Below are positions 25,905-34,224 of a stretch of DNA of 64,000 bases, in pieces (positions within the stretch are counted from its first letter, which is position 1; every line of letters starts with the position of its first letter). The stretch is from NCBI RefSeq assembly GCF_018729455.1, contig NZ_JAHHZF010000003.1, positions 96,953 to 160,952 of the forward strand, written 5' to 3'. Source of the stretch: Prosthecodimorpha staleyi. Lineage in GTDB: Bacteria; Pseudomonadota; Alphaproteobacteria; Rhizobiales; Ancalomicrobiaceae. Made by a program: the position numbers and the translations under genes. The notes below the pieces were generated by a model, which worked only from the letters and a program-made list of their open reading frames with translations, did not search any database and was not told the origin of the DNA.

Positions 25905-27317
25905 ATGGTCTCCGCCCTCGGCCGCTTCCTTCGGACGACCGCGTTCCGGCTGACCCTGGTCTATCTCGTCGTGTTCTCGATCGTGACCGTGTTCCTGATC
26001 GGCTACGTCACCCGGACCACGAACGAGTTGCTGACGCGCCAGTTGCGCGAGGCGATCGACCAGGAGGTCGCCGAGCTGGACGAACAGTATCAGGCCGGCG
26101 GGCTGCGGCGGCTTCTGACCGCCATCGACCAGAAGAGCCGGGCCCCCGGCGCCGGCCTCTACCTGCTGGCGGACTTCTCCGGCAATCCGGTCGTCGGCAA
26201 CATCGCCGACATACCGCCCGCCATCCTGGACGATGCCGCGGAGACGGCGCACCCGATCCGCTACGCCCGCTTCGACGGCGACCGCAAGCAGAACCATGTC
26301 GCGCTGGTGCGCGTGCTGCAGTTCGACGGCGGGTTCCGGGCCCTGGTCGGCCGCGACATCGGCGAGCGGGACCGGTTTCGCGAACTGTTCGGGCGCTCGT
26401 TCCGGGTCGTGATGGGCGTCATGGTGGTGCTGGCGCTGGTCACCTGGTGGTTCGTGTCGCGCCGGGTGCTGCGCCGGATCGATCAGGTCTCGGCGACCTC
26501 GGCGCGCATCGTCGCCGGCGACCTGACGGACCGTCTGCCGGTGACCGGATCGGGCGACGAGTTCGACCGGCTGGCACTCGCGGTCAACGACATGCTCGGC
26601 CGCATCGACGACCTGATGAAAGGCTTGAAGGAGGTCTCCGACAACATCGCCCACGACCTCAAGACGCCGCTGACGCGCATGCGCAACCGCGTCGACGAGG
26701 CGCTCGGCGGCGAGCCCGATCCGGCCCGCTACCGCTCGGCGCTGGAGGCGACGATCGAGGAATCCGATGCGCTGATCCGGACCTTCAACGCACTTCTGAT
26801 GATCGCGCGGGTCGAATCGGGCGGGCAGCCGGCCGAGACTGCCACGGTGGATCTCGCCGAGATCGCCCGCGAGGTCGCCGAATTCTACGAGCCGGTCGCC
26901 GAGGAGGACGGCGTGCGCATCGCGGTCGATGCCGATCTGGCGGCACCGGTCCTGGGCAGTCGCGAACTGATCGCTCAGGCGCTCGGCAACCTGATCGACA
27001 ATGCCCTGAAATACGGCCGCGTCGAGGGTCGCGCCGCCGTCATCCGCGTCGCCGTCGCCCGCGACGGTGCGTTTGTGGTCGCAACCGTCGCCGACAACGG
27101 GACGGGCGTGGCGGAGAGCGACCGCGAGCGCGTCCTGTCGCGCTTCGTCCGACTGGAGGCGAGCCGCTCCAAGCCCGGGTCCGGGCTGGGACTGTCGCTG
27201 GTCGCCGCCGTGATGCGCCACCATCGCGGCAGCATGGTGCTCGGAGACGCCGGACCCGGCCTCAAGGTCGACCTGCGATTCCCTTCGAGCGAAGCGGCCG
27301 CGCCCCATAAGGGATAG
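25905..27317 (+). CDS. Sensor histidine kinase, partner of the upstream regulator
   Basis: A 470-residue membrane kinase. Two transmembrane segments (about 14-34 and 168-186) enclose a periplasmic sensor of about 130 residues with no recognised fold. Then come HAMP (187-240), the dimerisation helix with phospho-acceptor H250 (SDNIAHDLKTPLTRMRN), and the ATPase domain with N box NLIDNALKYG, G1 VADNGTGV and G2 GSGLGLSLV. It probably senses an envelope signal, given the degP gene next door, but no ligand can be read. It ends 287 bases before the carbonic anhydrase gene, in an AT-rich gap. Confidence 0.92.
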   Translation: MVSALGRFLRTTAFRLTLVYLVVFSIVTVFLIGYVTRTTNELLTRQLREAIDQEVAELDEQYQAGGLRRLLTAIDQKSRAPGAGLYLLADFSGNPVVGNIADIPPAILDDAAETAHPIRYARFDGDRKQNHVALVRVLQFDGGFRALVGRDIGERDRFRELFGRSFRVVMGVMVVLALVTWWFVSRRVLRRIDQVSATSARIVAGDLTDRLPVTGSGDEFDRLALAVNDMLGRIDDLMKGLKEVSDNIAHDLKTPLTRMRNRVDEALGGEPDPARYRSALEATIEESDALIRTFNALLMIARVESGGQPAETATVDLAEIAREVAEFYEPVAEEDGVRIAVDADLAAPVLGSRELIAQALGNLIDNALKYGRVEGRAAVIRVAVARDGAFVVATVADNGTGVAESDRERVLSRFVRLEASRSKPGSGLGLSLVAAVMRHHRGSMVLGDAGPGLKVDLRFPSSEAAAPHKG

Positions 27318-27604
27318 CGCGCATATATCGTCAGCTTTCTGTCATTTTCCCTGGAAAACATCTATTAATTTTTAGATATCAGAAGGGATGCGCAAGCAAT
27401 TGGCTCGAATTTCAGGGCATCCTAGCGCCGAACACTTAAACTCTTAATCGCATTCCGCTACGGTCCGCGGGCGCTTCCTCTGGAGCAACCGCGCATCGCG
27501 GGCACGCAGCCGCGTGGGCAAGCCGCTTCGGTATCAGGGAGATGGGGCGACCGGTCCGGGTTTTCGGCAACCGGGGCGCTTACGGAAGCGGGACGGGGGA
27601 AACC

Positions 27605-28324
27605 ATGTGCGAGAATTGCAAGACCGGACTTGATCGTCGTTCCTTCCTGACGCTGGCCGGCATCGGCGCGGCGGCCGTCGCGACCGGACTGACCATGTCC
27701 GAGGCGCGCGCGGCGGGCGGACCGACCACGTCGCTGACCGCCGACCAGGCGCTCGCCAAGCTGAAGGAAGGCAACGAGCGCTACGTCGCCAATGCGCAGC
27801 TTTGCGCCGCCGACCTGACCCATCAGCGCGAGCATGTCTCGCACGGCCAGGCGCCGTGGGCGACCATCATCTCCTGCGCCGACAGCCGCGTGCCGCCGGA
27901 ACTGCTGTTCGGCGGCCTCGGCCTCGGCGAACTGTTCGTCTGCCGCAACGCCGGCAACCTGGTCGATCTCGATGTGCTCGGCACGATCGAATATGGCGCG
28001 GCCGTGCTCGGTTCGCCGCTGATCGTGGTGATGGGTCATTCCAGCTGCGGCGCCGTCGCCGCCGCCTGCGACGTGGTCGCCAAGAACGCCACCTATCCCG
28101 GCTCGATCGGCCAGATGATCGAGCCGATCGTGCCCGCGGCGCTCGCCGTCAAGGACAAGGGCGGCGACTTCGTCGACGCCACCGTCCGCGAGAGCGCCAA
28201 GCGCTCCGCCGCCCGCCTGCCCTCGCGCAGCCCGGTCGTCTCCGACCTGGTCGCCAAGGGCAAGGTCAAGGTCGTCGCGGCCCGCTACGACCTCGCATCG
28301 GGCAAGGTCGAATTCCTGGCCTGA
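27605..28324 (+). CDS. Beta-class carbonic anhydrase with a Tat signal
   Basis: A 239-residue enzyme interconverting CO2 and bicarbonate. Zinc ligands are all present: C91 (ISCADSRVP, with the D93-R95 dyad), H145 and C148 (VMGHSSCGA). The N-terminus carries a twin-arginine signal, RRSFLTLAGIGAAAVATG (11-28), so the folded enzyme should act in the periplasm, unlike the cytosolic majority of the class. Two cysteines precede the signal (C2, C5). The ATG at 27605 follows a GGGGGA site. The upstream gap is AT-rich and probably holds the promoter; a strong terminator follows the stop, so the gene looks monocistronic. Confidence 0.92.
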   Translation: MCENCKTGLDRRSFLTLAGIGAAAVATGLTMSEARAAGGPTTSLTADQALAKLKEGNERYVANAQLCAADLTHQREHVSHGQAPWATIISCADSRVPPELLFGGLGLGELFVCRNAGNLVDLDVLGTIEYGAAVLGSPLIVVMGHSSCGAVAAACDVVAKNATYPGSIGQMIEPIVPAALAVKDKGGDFVDATVRESAKRSAARLPSRSPVVSDLVAKGKVKVVAARYDLASGKVEFLA

Positions 28325-28345
28325 TCGGCTTATCCGCAAGATCAG

Positions 28346-28385
28346 ACGGCCCGTTCCGGTACGCCGGACCGGGCCGTTTGCGTTT
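28346..28385 (+). terminator. Rho-independent terminator after the carbonic anhydrase gene
   Basis: ACGGCCCG (28346-28353) pairs with CGGGCCGT (28370-28377), with an inner TCCGG-TACG-CCGGA stem, followed by TTGCGTTT. It lies 21 bases past the stop. Confidence 0.8.
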
Positions 28386-28479
28386 CGTGGGCCCCCCCGA
28401 CTTGACCGCGCCGCGGCGCCGGTCCCACATCGGCCTCCAACCGACCCGCAGGGCGGGAACAAGAAGACGGGGGAGCCGC

Positions 28480-31461
28480 ATGTCGAAGTCCGGATCGGCG
28501 GGCGCCAGGAGCGTGACGGACCGCCGGCTGATCGCGCGGATTGCGACGGTCTTCGCCCCGGATTCCAAAAAGGCCGGCAAGCTGGCCCTCGACCGGGTGC
28601 GCAGCCGCGCAGCCGACGAGCCGGAGGGAGCCGCCCTCGCGACCCTGCTCGAGGCCGACGCGCGCGTCGGGACCTTCCTGACCGGCGTCTTCGGCTCCTC
28701 GCCCTATCTGACGGATCTCGCCGCGCGCGATCCGGGCCGTCTCGCCCGCATCCTGACCGCCGAGCCGGAGCGGCTGATCGACGATCTGGTCGCCGCGGCC
28801 CGCACGGCACGGGCCGAGGACGAGGCCGCCCTGATGGCCCGTCTGCGCCATCTGAAACAGGAGACGGCCCTCGCCCTGGCGCTCGCCGACCTGGCCGGTG
28901 CGCTGCCGACACTGGCGGTCACCGAGGGGCTGACCCGCTTCGCCGACGCCTGCCTGTCGGCTGCGGTCGACCATGCCCTGCGCGAGGCGGCCGGCCGCGG
29001 CAAGATCGCGCTGATCGATGCGGACGAGCCGGCGCGCGGGTCCGGCCTGATCCTGCTCGCCATGGGCAAGCAGGGCGCCTATGAGCTCAACTATTCCTCC
29101 GATGTCGACCTGATCGTCTTCTTCGACCACGCCCGCGTGCGCGACCGGCTGGCCGATCCGGACGAGGCCGTCGACCTCTTCGTGCGCATCACCAAGCGCA
29201 TGGTCAGGATCATGCAGGAGCGCACCGCCGACGGTTACGTGTTCCGCGTCGACCTGCGCCTGCGGCCGGATCCGGGCGCGACGCCGATCGCCATGTCGGT
29301 CGATGCCGCCCTGCAATATTACGAGAGCATGGGGCAGAACTGGGAGCGCGCGGCCCTGATCAAGGCCCGCCCCTGTGCCGGCGACATCGCGGCCGGCGAG
29401 GCCTTCCTCAACGAGATCCGCCCCTATATCTGGCGCAAGTATTTCGACTATGCCGCGATCGCCGACGTCCATTCGATCAAGCGGCAGATCCACGCGCATC
29501 GCGGCCATGGCGACATCGCCGTGGAGGGCCACAACGTCAAGCTCGGCCGCGGCGGCATCCGCGAAATCGAGTTCTTCGTGCAGACCCAGCAGTTGATCGC
29601 CGGCGGCCGCAATCCGCGCCTGCGCGGGCGCGCAACCCTGGCCATGCTCGACGAACTGGTCGACCTCGGCTGGATCGGTGCCCGCGTGCGCGACGAGCTG
29701 GCCGAGGCCTATCTGTTCCTGCGCGCGGTCGAGCACCGCATCCAGATGGTCGCCGACGAGCAGACCCACACCCTGCCGGAGACGGCGGAGGGTGTCGGCC
29801 GCATCGCCCGGATGATGGGCTTCCGCAATCGCGCCGACTTCGCCACAGCCCTCCGGCAGCGGCTCGCCACCGTGCAGGGCCACTACGCGCATCTGTTCGA
29901 AAGCGCGCCCGAGCTCTCCTCAGGCCGCGGCAATCTCGTCTTCACCGGCGACGACGACGATCCCGGCACGATCGAGACCCTGTCGCGGCTCGGCTATGCC
30001 CGCCCGGCGGACGTGACCGCCGCCATCCGGGCCTGGCATTTCGGGCGCTATGCCGCGACACGCTCCACCGTCGCGCGCGAGCGGCTGACCGAACTGACGC
30101 CGGCCCTGGTCGAGGCGCTGGCCGCCACCGCCAATGCCGATGCGGCTTTCCTGGCCTTCGACCGCTTCGTGGCGCGCCTGCCGGCCGGCATCCAGATCTT
30201 CTCGATCCTGGTGTCCAATCCGCGCCTGCTGTCGTTGTTCGCCGTCATCATGGGGTCGGCACCGAAGCTCGCCGAAACCCTGTCGCGACGCCCGCGCGTC
30301 ATCGACGCCGTCCTCGAGCCGGCCTTCTTCGACGTGGTACCGCACGAGGCGGAACTGAAGCGCCGGCTCGAACAGTCCTTCGCCGAGGCCGCGTCCTACG
30401 AGGATCTGCTCGACCGCGCGCGCATTTTCGCCCAGGAGCAGATGTTCCTGATCGGCGTGCGCATCCTGACCGGCACCCTGTCGATCGGTCAGGCCGGCGT
30501 CGCCTATGCGACCCTGGCGGGGCTTCTGGTCGCCGCGGTGCTCGGCCATGTCGAGACCGAGATGGCCCGCGTGCACGGGCGCATCGCAGGCGGTTCGGCG
30601 GCGGTGGTCGCCATGGGCAAGCTCGGCGGGCGCGAGATGACGGCCGCCTCCGATCTCGACCTGATCCTGGTCTACGACTTCGCGGCCGATGCCGACATGT
30701 CGGACGGCCCGAAACCCCTGATGGCCGGACAATATTATGCCCGTCTGACCCAGCGCCTGATCGCCGCCCTGTCGGCCCCGACCGCCGAAGGGGCCATCTA
30801 CGCGGTCGATTTCCGCCTGCGTCCATCCGGCAACAAGGGGCCGGTGGCGACCAGCCTCGCCGCCTTCCGCGACTACCAGGCCCGCGAGGCCTGGACCTGG
30901 GAGCGGATGGCGCTGACCCGCGCCCGGGTGGTGGCGGGCCCGCCGGCCTTCGCCGCCGTGGTCGAAGACGCCATCCGCGAGGCCCTCGCCCGCCCGCTCG
31001 ACCCGGACAGGCTGCGCGCCGACGTGGCCGAGATGCGCGGTCTGATCGAGGCGGACAAGGGCACGCGCGACATCTGGGACATCAAGCAACATGCCGGCGG
31101 CCTGGTCGATCTCGAATTCATCGCCCAGTATCTGATGCTGCGCCACGGCCCGGCCGAGCCGGCGCTGTTTGCGACCAACACGGCGGTCGCGCTGGAGCGC
31201 CTGGCCGCCCGGGGCCATCTCGCGCCCGGCGATGCCGAGGTGCTGCAATCGGCCCTGCGGCTCTATCAGGCGCTCACGCAATGGCTGCGGCTCGCCCAGG
31301 ACGGCGCCTTCGATCCGAAGACGGCACCGGGCGGCCTCGTCGACCTGATCGCGCGCGCCGGAGAGGCGCCCGACCTGCGCGTGCTCGCCGCGCGCCTGCA
31401 GGACAGCGAGGCGGCGGTTCGCGGCTGCTTCGAACGCATCATCGGCCGCCCGCGCGCATGA
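28480..31461 (+). CDS. glnE: Bifunctional glutamine synthetase adenylyltransferase/adenylyl-removing enzyme
   Basis: A 993-residue enzyme with the full two-domain layout. The N-terminal adenylyl-removing nucleotidyltransferase has its GKQGAYELNYSSDVDLIVFFD motif at about residue 195, and the C-terminal adenylyltransferase has AMGKLGGREMTAASDLDLILVYD at about 710. Each is followed by the family's regulatory helical bundle (NVKLGRGGIREIEFFVQTQQL and KQHAGGLVDLEFIAQYL). It tunes glutamine synthetase activity in response to PII protein and glutamine. ATG at 28480 has a GGGGGA site. Its last bases are followed after 78 bases by the end of the opposing SGNH-like gene, so transcription converges here. 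Confidence 0.96.
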   Translation: MSKSGSAGARSVTDRRLIARIATVFAPDSKKAGKLALDRVRSRAADEPEGAALATLLEADARVGTFLTGVFGSSPYLTDLAARDPGRLARILTAEPERLIDDLVAAARTARAEDEAALMARLRHLKQETALALALADLAGALPTLAVTEGLTRFADACLSAAVDHALREAAGRGKIALIDADEPARGSGLILLAMGKQGAYELNYSSDVDLIVFFDHARVRDRLADPDEAVDLFVRITKRMVRIMQERTADGYVFRVDLRLRPDPGATPIAMSVDAALQYYESMGQNWERAALIKARPCAGDIAAGEAFLNEIRPYIWRKYFDYAAIADVHSIKRQIHAHRGHGDIAVEGHNVKLGRGGIREIEFFVQTQQLIAGGRNPRLRGRATLAMLDELVDLGWIGARVRDELAEAYLFLRAVEHRIQMVADEQTHTLPETAEGVGRIARMMGFRNRADFATALRQRLATVQGHYAHLFESAPELSSGRGNLVFTGDDDDPGTIETLSRLGYARPADVTAAIRAWHFGRYAATRSTVARERLTELTPALVEALAATANADAAFLAFDRFVARLPAGIQIFSILVSNPRLLSLFAVIMGSAPKLAETLSRRPRVIDAVLEPAFFDVVPHEAELKRRLEQSFAEAASYEDLLDRARIFAQEQMFLIGVRILTGTLSIGQAGVAYATLAGLLVAAVLGHVETEMARVHGRIAGGSAAVVAMGKLGGREMTAASDLDLILVYDFAADADMSDGPKPLMAGQYYARLTQRLIAALSAPTAEGAIYAVDFRLRPSGNKGPVATSLAAFRDYQAREAWTWERMALTRARVVAGPPAFAAVVEDAIREALARPLDPDRLRADVAEMRGLIEADKGTRDIWDIKQHAGGLVDLEFIAQYLMLRHGPAEPALFATNTAVALERLAARGHLAPGDAEVLQSALRLYQALTQWLRLAQDGAFDPKTAPGGLVDLIARAGEAPDLRVLAARLQDSEAAVRGCFERIIGRPRA

Positions 31462-31539
31462 CCGGGCGGCGGGCAGCCGGCCGCACCGCGGACAGGCCCA
31501 CGACCGAATCGCCCGCCGCTGATCCGGCCGGCACGCGGA

Positions 31540-32385
31540 TCATCCGCGCCTGGCATCGCGCCAGCGCGGCCACCGCAGGGCTCGCCGGATCGCCGCCACC
31601 CAGACCGGCGCGGCGGCCTCTTCGTCGAGATGGTGGTCGAGCGGGTCGCGCGCCCGGAAGCGGTCGGCCACCAGACCGGTCGTCGGATCGGTCCAGGCGG
31701 CGGTCAGATCCAGGAAATCGATGCCGCGCAGGCGGCATCCCTCCGCGACGGCCTGATTGAAACGCCGCGTCAGCTCGGTTCGTTCGCGCAAGGTGGCGGT
31801 GATGTCCCGGCGCAGGATCGAATGCGCACGGTGGTGGTCGCTCCCCTCCACGGTCGGCAGGGGCGCGGCCAGGACCAGGATCCTGCGGTATCCGGCGGCG
31901 AGCACCTCGTCCAGGAAGGACAGATAGACGGTGACCGAGCGGACCAGTTCGTCGGCGGGATCGGTGCCGGCCGCAGCCGAGCGCAGCCAGACGACCGAAC
32001 TGCAGTCGACCTCGCCGAGCAGGAAGACCGGCACCACGCGCGGCGCCGGCGGCAACAGCACCTCCAGGTATTTCTGTCGGGCCCCCGTGGCCGAGCGCGG
32101 ATTGCCGAGACCGCGCGCCGTCGCACCGGCGACCAGGACGCAGCGCGCGTGCCGCGTGCCGAACAGTCCCGCCTTGTAGCCCTTCCAAATAGGAGCCAGA
32201 TGGCTGTCGCCGCAGAACAGAAGCGAGGTCTGCAGCGGAAGGAACCACCGCGCCAGTGCCCGTTTCCAGCCCCCCCGCAGACCGGGTCTCCAACGCCGGC
32301 GCGCCGCCTTGCCGAGGGCCTTCCGACCGCCTTCCGGCTCCTCCACTTGACCTGCGGCTTCAGCCGCCATCGCTTGCTCCGTCAT
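31540..32385 (-). CDS. SGNH-hydrolase-like protein of unknown substrate
   Basis: About 281 residues from the ATG at 32385. A basic region (RRRWRPGLRGGWKRALARW) leads into LLFCGDSHLAPIW, a block I G-D-S motif. VFLLGEVDCSSVVW resembles block II/III, and DPLDHHLD near the end could supply the D-x-x-H dyad. Relatives with this layout are often encoded in polysaccharide loci, where they act on acyl groups or are glycan-linked. No export signal is seen. A longer frame from a TTG at 32445 adds 20 residues but lacks a ribosome-binding site. Function beyond the fold is unknown. Confidence 0.62.
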   Translation of the reverse strand: MTEQAMAAEAAGQVEEPEGGRKALGKAARRRWRPGLRGGWKRALARWFLPLQTSLLFCGDSHLAPIWKGYKAGLFGTRHARCVLVAGATARGLGNPRSATGARQKYLEVLLPPAPRVVPVFLLGEVDCSSVVWLRSAAAGTDPADELVRSVTVYLSFLDEVLAAGYRRILVLAAPLPTVEGSDHHRAHSILRRDITATLRERTELTRRFNQAVAEGCRLRGIDFLDLTAAWTDPTTGLVADRFRARDPLDHHLDEEAAAPVWVAAIRRALRWPRWRDARRG

Positions 32386-32612
32386 TTTCCGAATCGTAGG
32401 TTTACGCAAAGGTGCAGGTGCCTCCTGTTCCGAATGATACTTCAAAAGCGGTTTGCCAGAAAACGCCAGTTACCAAATTAACGAACCGTAATATTGCAGA
32501 GAGCAGCTCGTAAGGTCAGTGTCCTTAATCTCCGCTTCGACGCTGAGGCTCCAACCGGGAGTCGGCCAGCAGGCCGCCGAAGGGGCGGAAAATGTTAAAT
32601 TTGGAGGAATCC

Positions 32613-33287
32613 GTGAAAACCTGGGCAAAAGTGATAATTGGCGCAGGATTGGCCGCGACCGCCGCCGGCGGGATTGCCTACGCGCAAGGCCAGTTCGGCC
32701 AGTTCGGTCCGGGCATGATGCACGGCGCCAAGCTGGAGCGCATGTTCGACCGTCTCGACACGGACAAGGACGGTGTCGTGACGATCAAGGAGGCTCTGGC
32801 GCTGCCCGATCTGAAGTTCGACGATGCCGACACCAACAAGGACGGCTTCGTCGACCGTGCCGAGGTCGATGCTGCCATCCGCAAGATGATGGTCGACCGG
32901 ATGATCGCCCGCTTCGACGTCGACGGCGACGGCAAGGTGTCGAAGGAGGAAGCCGAGAAGCCGTTCAAGAAGCGCTTCGCCATCTTCGATCGCAACGACG
33001 ACGGCAAGGTCACCAAAGACGAACTTCGCCTTGCGGGTCCGGGTTTCGGGCCGGGCGAAGGCTTCGGACCGGGTCCGGGCGGTTGGGGCCGCCACGGCGG
33101 CGGCCATCAGGGCTGGGGCGGCCCCGCCGGGGGTCCTGGCCCCGGCTGGGGTCCTGGCCCGGGTTGGGGTCCTGGCCCCGGTTGGGGTCCGGGCGCCGGG
33201 CCGGGAGCACCGGGACCCTGGGGGCCGGGTCCGTGGGGCAATGCTCCCGGCGGTTGGGGTCACGGCGGTTGGGGCTACGGCAACTGA
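32613..33287 (+). CDS. Exported EF-hand calcium-binding protein with a G/P/W-rich tail
   Basis: About 224 residues. From the GTG at 32613 (GGAGGA site five bases upstream) the protein begins with a signal peptide (KTWAKVIIGAGLAATAAGGIAYAQ). Four EF-hand loops follow at about 49-60, 73-84, 102-113 and 126-137, all with D at position 1 and E at position 12. The last 80 residues are low complexity, with WGPGPG units repeated (GPGWGPGPGWGPGPGWGPG) and ending in GGWGHGGWGYGN. It should bind Ca2+ outside the cytoplasm; the tail may be a surface-exposed or aggregation-prone segment. An ATG at 32592 in frame is an alternative start with a weaker site. Another EF-hand gene follows. Confidence 0.78.
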   Translation: MKTWAKVIIGAGLAATAAGGIAYAQGQFGQFGPGMMHGAKLERMFDRLDTDKDGVVTIKEALALPDLKFDDADTNKDGFVDRAEVDAAIRKMMVDRMIARFDVDGDGKVSKEEAEKPFKKRFAIFDRNDDGKVTKDELRLAGPGFGPGEGFGPGPGGWGRHGGGHQGWGGPAGGPGPGWGPGPGWGPGPGWGPGAGPGAPGPWGPGPWGNAPGGWGHGGWGYGN

Positions 33288-33605
33288 ACCGAACCGGGCC
33301 GCGTGACAGGCCCGGAACGACGCGGGCCGCCCGTCAGCGGGCGGTCCGGATCGGGCCTATCCGCATGCCATGCGGAACCCGGCCGCCCATGACGGGTTAT
33401 TCTACGGAACCGAAAGGATCCGGTCGAACTTCCGCCCACAATGCCGTCGAGACTGAGTTCGACTGGACGGGCGCGAAGGATTCGCCGAAGTGCCTTCAGT
33501 TCGGATAGAACCATCGTGGCGGGATCGGGCCCATCCAATTGGCCGATCCGCGACGAATTTGAGAGATGCCGGGCCGTCAGGCGGCCGGAGCAGGGAGTCA
33601 CCCGC
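33288..33605 (+). other. 318-base gap between the two EF-hand genes
   Basis: A hairpin CCGCCCG-TCAG-CGGGCGG occupies 33327-33344, 40 bases past the first EF-hand stop, without a T-tract. The rest shows no convincing gene; the sequence around 33400-33470 is less GC-rich and may contain the promoter of the second EF-hand gene. Confidence 0.5.
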
Positions 33606-34064
33606 ATGAATAGGATTTCGGCATTTGTGGTGTCGGCGGCCGTTCTCGCCGGCCTCGGCTCCGGCGCGGCGATCGCCGCAACGGGCACCAAGAAGAGCCC
33701 GGAAGTGAAGGTGGAGCGCCTGCTCGCCCGCTACGATACCGACAAGGACGGCACCGTGACGCTCGACGAGGTCCGCCAGCGCGTCAAGCTCGCCTTCGGC
33801 AAGGCCGATGCCGATCACGACGGCAAGCTCACCAAGGTCGAATATGACGCGGCCCGCCCCAAGGCGAGCCCGGCCAAGCGCGAGAAGACCTTCAACAAGC
33901 TCGACGCCAACCATGACGGCGCGATCACCCTTGAGGAGATCGAGGCGAAGACCACGCATCGCTTCGCCAAGTTCGACCTCAACCACGACGGCAAGGTCAC
34001 CCGGGACGAGGCCCTGACCCGCCTCACCGAAAAGGCGGCCAAGAAGGCCAAGAAGGCCGGCTGA
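33606..34064 (+). CDS. Exported EF-hand calcium-binding protein
   Basis: A 152-residue protein. The signal peptide (MNRISAFVVSAAVLAGLGSGAAIA) is followed by four EF-hand loops at about 44-55, 68-79, 100-111 and 124-135. All have canonical D-x-(D/N)-x-D/H-G spacing. A lysine-rich C-terminus (EKAAKKAKKAG) ends the protein. It is a paralog of the neighbouring EF-hand protein at 32613-33287, without its G/P/W-rich tail. Small periplasmic EF-hand proteins like this are common in Rhizobiales, but their partners are unknown. The ATG at 33606 has an upstream GGAG. A strong terminator follows. Confidence 0.85.
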   Translation: MNRISAFVVSAAVLAGLGSGAAIAATGTKKSPEVKVERLLARYDTDKDGTVTLDEVRQRVKLAFGKADADHDGKLTKVEYDAARPKASPAKREKTFNKLDANHDGAITLEEIEAKTTHRFAKFDLNHDGKVTRDEALTRLTEKAAKKAKKAG

Positions 34065-34103
34065 TCGCCGTCCTGTCCGATGAGACATCGACGAGACACG
34101 GCA

Positions 34104-34127
34104 GGGCGTCCTTCGGGGCGCCCTTTT
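34104..34127 (+). terminator. Rho-independent terminator after the second EF-hand gene
   Basis: GGGCGTCC-TTCG-GGGCGCCC (8-bp stem with one G-U pair and a UUCG tetraloop) followed by TTTT, 39 bases past the stop. Confidence 0.85.
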
Positions 34128-34224
34128 CGTTTGGGCCTCGCCATGCCGCCCTTCATCGGCCGGGCGGGCACCGGCCAGCCGGCATGACGCGGGCGCGACG
34201 GGGATTGTCGTGCGGGGACCGGGA

